Origin: Diphasiastrum complanatum
Taxonomy: Eukaryota > Streptophyta > Lycopodiopsida > Lycopodiales > Lycopodiaceae
DNA: 64,000 nt
Assembly (NCBI GenBank): GCA_029204225.1
Contig: MU831981.1
Coordinates: 1 to 64,000 of the forward strand
Reading direction: 5' to 3'
Position numbers and translations under genes: made by a program. The notes below the pieces were generated by a model. The model had not been told where the DNA came from, did not search any database, and saw only the letters and a program-made list of their open reading frames with translations. Below are positions 59,086 to 64,000 of the stretch, one piece after another; positions within the stretch are counted from its first letter, which is position 1, and each line of letters begins with the position of its first letter.

Positions 59086-62000
59086 GATGTGTACACCAGA
59101 ATCTGATCCCAAGCATCAAAATGTGGAGGTTCTCCTCAGGGAGAGAAATCAATAAACTACATATCATAGAAGCCCAACCCCTGAAAGCAGTCTCTTGGTA
59201 GTCATGAATCTGCCTCCCTCGCTAGTTTGAGATTTAGAAATAGATTCCTTCAACTCCAACTTAAAGACATAGGTCCTCTGGAGTTCAAAGTCTCCCCTTT
59301 GGGCTAGTGAAGAGGATCTCATTCTTATAACACCATGTGAAATAAGGATCCAGGTGAATCTTACTTATTGCAAGCTTATGGATGATAGCACCTCCATGTA
59401 CGATCCATGTACTTATTGCAAGCTTATGCATGATAAATGCCATGTACAATCCATGACTCCATGAATTTCTTTAGTAATTACTGATTTATTATTGCAATAG
59501 TGAAAATTTTGACACCACCAAGGGCAAGTAGATGCAAGAGCTTTAAAGTTTCAGTAAAATCAATTCCTCTTTCCAAAAATATGAAGACAAACCAATCAGT
59601 GCAATCAAAGGATTGACCTTTGATGAAGAATAAACATTGAAGCCGCCTAGAAAGAACATTGATTATAAGAGTACTTACCAAGAAATGATGGCTCACAAAA
59701 TATTTGTTGACCATGGGCATCCTTTTGCATTGCCCAAATCTCATGCATTGTGCAAGGAGCCTTCTTGCGTATGCGTCGTATGTCATTAGTATTTGCTTGT
59801 TGTTGTCGCATCACCCTGTCAATTTAGGAAAATTAAGAATTTTCAGCAAAAAAAAACCTCTAGGCCTAACACTACTTCCACAACCAGCTACATTGCAATG
59901 AATCCATATTTTGATGTTTATATAAGTGATTGATTTTGACAAAGTAAGTTCCCAAACAACTTGCAAAATCCTAAGGCAAAGGACTTGAGAATCTTGGAAA
60001 TGAGTTTTAGTAAACATTGGATTACGAACATCACATAACTCGTGTTCTGATCACTAACGTGCAAAATATTCTACGGATATCAAAATGTGCATTCAGAACG
60101 CAGGTATATCTTACATTTCCAACCTCAAGAAAACATGCAATCGTTATTTCATGTTCGTATTTGATGCAGAAAATTCAAATGTTCAAAAATATCACAGGGG
60201 TACTTATTGGCAGCATAATCAATGAAGAAACTTTTAAATGGTCATTAAGGAGGGCTTGGCTTAAATGCATGTGAAGCTCCTCTATAAAAAGTCAAATGGA
60301 CTTCCTTGTCAAAAAAAAATTAATAAAAAATTGCATCAGAACAGTCGAATTTCTATAACACTTTAAAGAGGGCCCTGCGACTACAACCTTGTATAGATTA
60401 TCTTGCAACAGAACACTCTCTACACTTTAAGTCTACAAGTTCACTGTACCTCAACAAAGAGAACCGTAAATTTGTTATCAGAATATTTCAACAAATTATT
60501 GAAGTAAACAAAAATCTGGTGGAAGACATAAATAGATTAATCAAAGTGAATGAAGAATTGAAAGGTAGAGGAGATAACATTGTTGCCCTGACAAAACAAA
60601 AAATCACAGTAAGCAAGCTGAGACTATTGAAGCACTGAAAACTGAAGTACAACAATATGAAAGTGACATAAGGCTCTAAAAAAGGAAAGATGCGATCTGA
60701 GGACAGAAATGGAGAGGCTCCAAGAGGGGTCAAGACATAACAGGAGAAGGTGAATGGCCATGTGACCCTTAAATGGGTTGGTATGACTCATTGAAGAGGC
60801 ACAAGAGACAAATTCTACATGGGGAAACTGCAACTGTGAGGAGGGAGAACAGACATGGAAGTAATTTTTTCTCCAGCCATTCTGCATACCACGTTTTGAA
60901 AGATTGGAGAGATCTTGCTACATGATCAGCCTACATGTCTTCATTGTGTGCAGGTCTTTTGGCACTCTCCCTCTATAAATGAAGAGTAATTTTATGACAT
61001 GTAACTCGTTTTTTATGTGAAGTATGACAAAAACAAATATTTGAAGTCATGAAGCAATGTTCTATTTGTGGATGTCTATGGTTGATTGAATCTGAAGTGT
61101 TTAGAGCCTTGACCATAATCATGAGATGCTTATACCTTATTCTATGCAAATGAGAGTTTACACATGGACTTTAATCTTACACCTATTAATGATTCCCTGG
61201 TCACTGAAAGAAAACCATTCTGATGAATATTCTTCAACACTGTTTGATTCCTTCTTAGAAGTAAGTTCTATGGTTTTAACCATCTCTACTTTTTTCCTCT
61301 TGTATACATGTCCACAATCTGACTTTGGGCTTTCGTATTGTTGGTCGTAGTTAAGTATCTTAGCTAGATCTGAATAAGTATCTCAGATCAGAAGTATAAT
61401 TTCAAACAGCTAGTCGACTCCCAACCCAATGTAGTTTGTCGACGAAGTTCTTTGGTGTGGCGGCTGGCCAGCTATCGAAGGCTCAATTTGGAAGGACCAA
61501 AAGCCAAAACAATCAAAAAACAGCCAATTGGAATCAATTATGGACAAAAAAGGGAGTGAAACTAGCTCAAACATGATAAAAGAGTGCACAAATGTTGCAT
61601 TTCTCAATTACTTTCATCCATAAATACCCGTTTTGGTTTTTTCAGATATGTACCCATATAAACCGTATATCAGCAAAAATAGTTCACAGCTGATAGTATG
61701 CTCCTTCGTGACATTCCCATACTCTGACAAAAAAATCAATCTGCTCGATGCTGCCTCTGTTTGGATGGTTCAACCAGCATGTCCCATTAAAAATAATAAA
61801 AAATAATTAAAAAACATAAATAAAAAAATAAAAACTAATCAAAAAGCATTCAAAAACCATCAGAACTAATTGACATATTAAAAAAAATTGGCATGCTCCG
61901 GACCTTGATCAGGCTTCCTGGATCATGTTCTGGCTGGATCACATTCTGGAATGTGGTCAGCATCTATGCTTCATATTAAGCAACAATACTTCCCAAGGGT

Positions 62001-64000
62001 GAAAAATGCTAGAATAGAGCTGCATAAGTAGAGATAAGGACAAGTGCAATATTCAAAAAGAAGATGATACTAGCCCTGATGAAGCAATCATGGAGAAACA
62101 TCATCCACAATAAGAGTGTTACATCCCTGGCTAACTACGGTTAGCCTGGAACCATAGATCCACTTCGTTCTGGAATGATGCAATTTGATCTTGTTCCAGA
62201 ATGATCATTTTATAACGGTTCTGTAAATCTGCATTATTCCGAATTGGCACAATGTTTACCTTTTTTTAAGTTCTTTTTCTGAGTGGATGTTCATACTGGT
62301 GCACATTCTCTTACAGTCCAGCTTTTCTGTCATAATTAGGATCATACACATTGTGCTGCTTGCATGTGTCATATCTTCGTATTTAAATTCAGCTTCAACC
62401 TTATTATAGCTATCTTCCAGCTTTAAGCAGAAATTTATTTACAATGAAATACATGTTGTTACAAGTTTCAGGTTTCTTTCTAAGTTCACATAAGAAATAT
62501 CTTTCACATTCTATTTCCAAAAGATTAGTACGCGCTAATATAAACCTTTTTCATCATATATCTTAGAGCTTATTTCACAGAAATCTATAAGGAGGCTACC
62601 GGTTTCAGAAAAGGGCATGCTACACCAAGACCATCCTTTCAAAAATCATGATCCAAAATATGTAAGTATGTATTAGACCCTGAATTATCTCTAGTAAGAG
62701 AGCACTACAGCTTCATAGTAAGTGACAGACGTATACATACTCGCCATGCAACACCATGGAGACATCACATATTGGCTTCCTCTTGCGCGTGGAAGGTTTT
62801 GGACCAGGTTTGTGCCGCTTTCGGGCCGGTGTTTCGGATGGGGTTGGAGCTACGTGTATAGCAGGTGTACTCCTTCCTGTCAAGAAAATATTCTTAATAG
62901 CTTACAACCTCCAAATAGGCAAATGAATTGAGATGAGTGACACACAATGTGATGACTGAGTATGCAAAATCTGGGCAGAACTAATAATACACATAGTTCC
63001 TTAAGAACTGGGATGTAAGAGTCAAAATCCCGTATGACAAGAGAAATTTGATTGTCACAGCTGTAAATGCTTAACCTTGATGCAATTCCGAAGAGAGGTT
63101 TAGAGTTAATGGATAGAAGCATCACTTGATGCTAAAGACTCCTAAGATCATAATCACTCCATGATTTCATTAGAATTTTGGTTCGAAATGCATGCATTGT
63201 AAGGACTTCTAAAAGAAAACGATGACAGACCACATGCAACTGACCTAAAATAGTCGCAAGTACATCATTGTCAGCAGGAAGTTGCATTGAACTGGGTGCA
63301 GAGAAAGGTGATGGTCTAGGAGTAAAACTAAAGTTGCCAGCTCTCATAGGGGTTTCTGCAATAAGTTGAACCTTTTCCACTCGTGGTATCTCAGCATCCT
63401 CTGTAGCCTTATATGAACCTTCCTCTCTTCTGTCCTCTCTTATCTCAGCATCACCTCTCGCTACTTTGTCTTGTGTATAGTCTTCCTCAAAACTACGATC
63501 TCTAACACCAGAAAAAGCATCAAGCTCTTGCTCAGTAACTTCCGCTGCCGATCTTACTTTTTCAATCTCCAAACTCTCCTCACATAAATGCATTCTTTCA
63601 GATGAGAGCTGTTTTTTAAAGCAAATCACTTTCTCAGCTTCTGAAACCTCATCTGATTTCAACCCTTCATGTTTGTGAGCATTTTGACTTGTTAACACCT
63701 CTCTTTTGGGGAGCTCCATGGCTGTCAAACTAGCATTTTCCCCTTCACTCATTAACACACCTCTTTGGGGGAGCTCCATAGGCGTCAAAGAATCCAGATT
63801 TTTCTCTCCACTTGTTAACACCTCCCTTTGGGGGAGCTCCATAGTTGTTAAAGAATCTAGATTTTCCTCTCCACTTGTTAACACCTCTCTTGGGGGGGGT
63901 TCCACTTTTGCCAAAGAATCCAGATTTTCTTCTTCACTAGTTAACAACTCTCTTTTGGGGGGCTCCATAGTTTTCAGAGTATCCATATTTTCCTCACCAC
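43072..64000 (-). CDS. RAD21: Cohesin alpha-kleisin SCC1/RAD21 (SYN4-like), C-terminal 10 exons; continues beyond window
   Basis: Encodes the cleavable kleisin that closes the SMC1-SMC3 cohesin ring; separase cuts it at anaphase. Exons from the 5' side: 64000-63245, 62876-62741, 59815-59679, 48163-47882, 47731-46899, 46695-46633, 46126-46057, 45986-45881, 43532-43382, 43170-43072, giving about 876 residues. Landmarks in order: tandem 21-residue repeats, FSFTPRPSPFSAPSSMQLP, DNDVLATILGRSTPAI, NDIRRIRKKAPCT, a long acidic Q/E-rich linker, NSGWSVRTRAVSQYL, ARMFFETLVLKTKDYIHV. The last two form the winged-helix SMC1-binding domain. The RRIRKKAPCT block and tail match plant SYN4-type RAD21 as I remember it. 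All splice phases agree. The N-terminal SMC3-binding domain is outside. Exons at 46695-46633 and 46126-46057 rest on splice sites and phase rather than recognised homology. The gene is intact in the window but its introns are crowded with transposons. Confidence 0.9.
43301..43380. repeat. (GT)n(GA)n microsatellite at a RAD21 donor
   Basis: GT at 43301-43324 then GA at 43325-43380 (one GC interruption). On the gene strand, the CT repeat starts one base into the intron. Confidence 0.95.
43382..43532 (-). CDS. RAD21: RAD21 exon (winged helix, part 1)
   Basis: Acceptor TTGTGTTGCAG. Encodes AVSQYLRATFQALETN, LGLEQLLVGKNRKEAARM and FFETL. The donor TTG|GTCTCTCTCT is made of the neighbouring microsatellite. 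Confidence 0.92.
44201..44230. repeat. (CA)n microsatellite
   Basis: Fifteen CA units inside the RAD21 intron, just before a copia relic. Confidence 0.95.
44500..45570 (+). pseudogene. Copia relic in RAD21 intron
   Basis: Antisense to RAD21: IPNVLYVSNLMTNLLSVG, LGHKVEFGTDSCKILDKS, LGKRQGYLYKLTHC (gag-pre-integrase). Then, with integrase and most of RT missing, IAQMDVKLYL, GILEEEVYMKKGK, FFLLFLWMT and a palm/thumb-like ending. Many stops. It resembles copia B at protein level (LGHKIEFDSDQCKITD). Confidence 0.85.
45881..45986 (-). CDS. RAD21: RAD21 exon
   Basis: Acceptor AATCATGCAG. Encodes ADVFYYDEGDDFDEEPEY, then NSGWSVRT, the conserved entry to the kleisin C-terminal domain. The donor AAG|GTGTCTCTCT runs into a CT tract. 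Confidence 0.9.
46057..46126 (-). CDS. RAD21: RAD21 exon (70 bp, predicted)
   Basis: Acceptor CCATCTAG, donor AAAG|GTAAGT. It shifts phase from 0 to 1, which the next exon requires. Encodes TARFYMPNNYLPFYFKCL. An exon with this phase change is needed, though this acceptor is not strong. Confidence 0.65.
46633..46695 (-). CDS. RAD21: RAD21 exon (63 bp, predicted)
   Basis: Acceptor ATGTTACAG, donor CGA|GTAAGT, phase 0 on both sides. Encodes VLDFPEDTNYTGTIAMLG. It is supported by good splice sites, not by homology. Confidence 0.7.
46899..47731 (-). CDS. RAD21: RAD21 exon (acidic repeat linker)
   Basis: 277 codons of Glu/Gln/Ser/Thr-rich linker with about ten degenerate repeats of the form (D/E)xQxPVQExxxETELP. 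Donor GGAGAA|GTACGT, phase 0. The acceptor could be 47732 or 12 bp further in (47720); both keep the frame. Confidence 0.85.
46930..47345 (-). repeat. Degenerate coding repeats in RAD21 linker
   Basis: Units of about 14-16 codons such as VQETNKETELPIPDAS, VQEASTESRIPVQEV and VQEVDRETELPIQ recur through this part of the exon. They are visible at DNA level as repeated cttcctg, ctcagtttcc and gaattc-like words. Confidence 0.75.
47882..48163 (-). CDS. RAD21: RAD21 exon
   Basis: Acceptor TTAGCGCAG. Encodes LNEEIRELYHRVFG, then an acidic linker to CSEAAI. Donor ATTT|GTGAGC, phase 1. Confidence 0.85.
48595..48865 (+). mobile_element. 3' end of a LINE, followed by (CT)n
   Basis: ttggagacgtttatatatgc, then catacttgacatgtac (doubled) and ttttggcat...gacattaatagagc(CT)n closely match 51568-51717, the 3' end of the LINE downstream. 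It is therefore a 5'-truncated LINE tail, lying head to tail before the next LINE. Confidence 0.7.
48883..50037 (+). pseudogene. LINE 1 ORF1 (broken)
   Basis: MARFMAPRKRGGGNSPRSP is followed by a Ser/Ala/Pro stretch made of repeated cctccagcg words, with frameshifts near 49110 and 49360. A coiled coil follows (SKIDELERHLSEHKEATK), then DEDLTFIQVEERKKIFQEA and GHFAIYRDGQVRYVDRGP, the usual end of plant LINE ORF1. Confidence 0.75.
50098..51420 (+). pseudogene. LINE 1 ORF2 remnant: endonuclease joined to C-terminal zinc knuckle
   Basis: Endonuclease: RIGLWNCNGIHSSAVAG, DIHLFTETHES, GKGFGGVACLYRDSLQ, LLAGDFNARTSSRQSEF. After about 50730 the sequence passes directly to MSRLCQMCTLGEVESEEHF and LFRCPIYYEIRGHYHCLF, a CX2C...HX4-5C knuckle that follows RT in plant LINEs. 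RT with its FADD box is gone. Frames are broken at about 50265 and 50450. Confidence 0.85.
51667..51717. repeat. (CT)n tract at LINE 1 3' end
   Basis: 51 bp of CT after gacattaataaag, the same junction as at 48845-48864, so it belongs to the LINE end rather than being random. Confidence 0.9.
51777..52220 (-). repeat. 3' LTR of F2
   Basis: 51777-52030 repeats 56888-57139. 52075-52210 matches the F1 LTR arms at 4230-4380 (gtcatccagttcc, gactca, tgatagacccatacaaatcc, catgagtttaggcctacaa). This ties F1 and F2 to one family. Confidence 0.88.
52221..52850 (-). pseudogene. Gypsy integrase fragment (F2)
   Basis: LYELPSDNMNDRDPRFTGHF and WSAVFAKQETTLSLSSSDH carry the second catalytic Asp; FFQWQSHWEEYMTLVE, KLSLMEIE, HLATGY and KVADFLHD follow in shifted frames. 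F1 lacks the DRDPRF part. Confidence 0.82.
52851..54740 (-). other. Non-coding middle segment of F2
   Basis: AT-rich, stops in all frames, no RT or RNase H motif. Colinear with 5320-7300 of F1 over most of its length, with small indels and scattered substitutions. Confidence 0.6.
54741..55360 (-). pseudogene. Gypsy gag fragment (F2)
   Basis: KIRFINCKMGNREFDTYVQK, FLDFFWPRY, CQLIIKRSPNGISSNFWKML: the counterpart of the F1 gag ([17 protein letters not shown]). Frames are broken. Confidence 0.75.
55361..56874 (-). other. F2 leader with an embedded GA-ATG cassette
   Basis: Non-coding between primer site and gag. It includes a GC-rich island and (GA)n at 55690-55775 in plus orientation. A 92-codon minus-strand frame at 56277-56555 is hydrophobic and unlike known proteins. 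Confidence 0.45.
55735..55775. repeat. (GA)n tract followed by ATGGCGGCC
   Basis: 41 bp of GA directly abuts an ATG (55776) that opens only a 16-codon frame, MAAKRREVGARFCPSF. The layout mirrors the Y14 leader (GA tract then ATGGCGGGC). Confidence 0.85.
56875..56887 (-). other. Primer binding site (F2)
   Basis: Read on the minus strand, TGGTATCAGAGCC: the initiator-tRNA site, just inside the 5' LTR. It confirms the element's orientation. Confidence 0.85.
56888..57139 (-). repeat. 5' LTR remnant of F2
   Basis: Direct repeat of 51777-52030. It is cut at about 57139, where LINE 2 sequence begins. A short stretch, agtgcactagtgagagcccaa, is duplicated at the break. Confidence 0.85.
57190..58850 (-). 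pseudogene. LINE 2 ORF2: endonuclease and truncated RT
   Basis: Endonuclease part: ACLYKESLHQMIEFIRHDE, DIFIAGCYFPPDSSSF, IFFIGNFNAR. The linker is FHLPWYVEECHSLHQAA. RT: SSWCTNIIHPIHKNGD, NNRTIMIGHVLMKLYGTIL, HVYCCFVDFKKAFNSVPRS (motif A Asp). After this the YxDD and thumb regions are deleted and VRGRYHCLFRDMPTTLRLL follows. Within RT, a 13-residue unit (RAHYSTSDHIFTL) occurs three times. One frame of 454 codons stays open from 58488 to 57124. Confidence 0.87.
57439..57560. repeat. Three tandem 39-bp copies inside LINE 2 RT
   Basis: The unit starts ctcggagggtgaagatatga and is followed by tcagaggtggagtaatgag; three near-identical copies lie in frame, so the RT frame is not broken. Confidence 0.92.
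59051..59083. repeat. (GA)n tract at LINE 2 5' end
   Basis: 33 bp of GA on the plus strand; on the LINE strand it is CT immediately before ccagcgatggc. Confidence 0.95.
59084..59678 (-). other. RAD21 intron next to exon 59679-59815
   Basis: No element is recognised. Two copies of a stretch with acttattgcaagcttatg(g/c)atgata occur near 59365 and 59410. Confidence 0.5.
59679..59815 (-). CDS. RAD21: RAD21 exon (isolated, 137 bp)
   Basis: Acceptor TTGACAG, donor TTG|GTAAGT. Encodes VMRQQQANTND, IRRIRKKAPCTMHEIWAM and FCEPSFL. Phases 2 and 1 match both neighbours exactly. The RRIRKKAPCT motif is conserved in plant SYN4. Confidence 0.92.
59816..62740 (-). other. RAD21 intron, mostly unrecognised
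   Basis: 2.9 kb between two RAD21 exons. It includes A-rich low-complexity sequence near 61790-61890 (aaaaataataaaaaat) and an unidentified coiled-coil relic at 60436-60730. Otherwise nothing is recognisable. Confidence 0.5.
60436..60730 (+). pseudogene. Unidentified coiled-coil reading-frame relic
   Basis: In one frame, then after a break another: YLNKENRKFVIRIFQQI, IEVNKNLVEDINRLIKVNE, ELKGRGDNIVALTKQK, then ETIEALKTEVQQYESDIRL. The heptad-like, highly charged pattern over 90 or more residues looks like decayed coding sequence (retroelement gag or a captured exon). I do not recognise the family. Confidence 0.45.
62741..62876 (-). CDS. RAD21: RAD21 exon
   Basis: Acceptor CTTGACAG. Encodes RSTPAIHVAPTPSETPARKR and a basic KRHKPGPKPSTRKRKP stretch (possible nuclear localisation signal), then DVSMVLHG. 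Donor GA|GTATGT, phase 2. Confidence 0.9.
63245..64000 (-). CDS. RAD21: RAD21 exon (5'-most seen, open at window edge)
   Basis: Open from the window edge through DVLATILG, with donor TTAG|GTCAGT in phase 1. It holds about five 21-residue repeats, then an acidic region and FSFTPRPSPFSAPSS. Confidence 0.9.
63685..64000 (-). repeat. 63-bp coding tandem repeat in RAD21
   Basis: About five imperfect units encode LTSGEENLDSLTTMELPQREV-like 21-residue repeats. They are visible at DNA level as repeated gttaacacctc(t/c)ctt, ggggagctccat and gtcaaagaatc(c/t)agatttt words. The array may continue past the window edge. Confidence 0.92.

Noticed and set aside
59478-59786. 102-codon minus-strand frame
   Set aside because: It overlaps the RAD21 exon 59679-59815 in a different frame; the exon frame has the conserved motif and matching splice phases.

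Overview
This is nuclear DNA from a flowering plant. It has GT-AG introns several kilobases long, no bacterial-style gene packing, plant Ty1/copia, Ty3/gypsy, CACTA and LINE elements nested in one another, and many GA/CT microsatellites. I cannot name the species. Only two host genes are recognisable. They converge tail to tail and both have very long, transposon-filled introns.

Gene 1, plus strand, 1364-15478, is Y14 (RBM8A), the RNA-binding core subunit of the exon junction complex. Four coding exons splice in phase to a complete protein of about 215 residues. Intron 2 is about 13.06 kb and cuts the RRM exactly inside RNP1. It contains a gypsy relic on the minus strand (F1, about 4.2-8.1 kb), gypsy relics on the plus strand (E1/E2, about 8.75-14.4 kb) and two inverted-repeat hairpins.

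The intergenic stretch, 15479-43071, holds a poorly readable 3' flank (15.5-19.9 kb) and a truncated CACTA transposon (19.9-22.3 kb). Next is a copia element with both LTRs (B, 22826-29262) inserted in the integrase of an older copia (A), followed by more copia relics on both strands (30.1-34.1 kb). Further on are very long CT/GA microsatellites, a second CACTA relic (35.8-37.8 kb), gypsy scraps and a 1.2-kb foldback palindrome (39144-40346).

Gene 2, minus strand, runs from 43072 past the window edge at 64000. It encodes the alpha-kleisin cohesin subunit SCC1/RAD21 and most resembles plant SYN4. Ten exons join in phase to about 876 residues, ending with the SMC1-binding winged-helix domain; the N-terminal SMC3-binding part lies outside. 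One exon of 137 bp (59679-59815) is isolated between introns of about 11.5 and 2.9 kb. These introns hold a copia relic (44.5-45.6 kb), two RT-damaged LINEs (48.86-51.46 kb plus strand; 57.15-59.08 kb minus strand) and a second copy (F2, 51.78-57.14 kb) of the gypsy family found in the Y14 intron.

The two genes act in separate nuclear processes, mRNP assembly and sister-chromatid cohesion. What they share here is structural: related retroelement sequence sits inside introns of both. Every transposon protein seen carries stops, frameshifts or deletions, so none looks autonomous.
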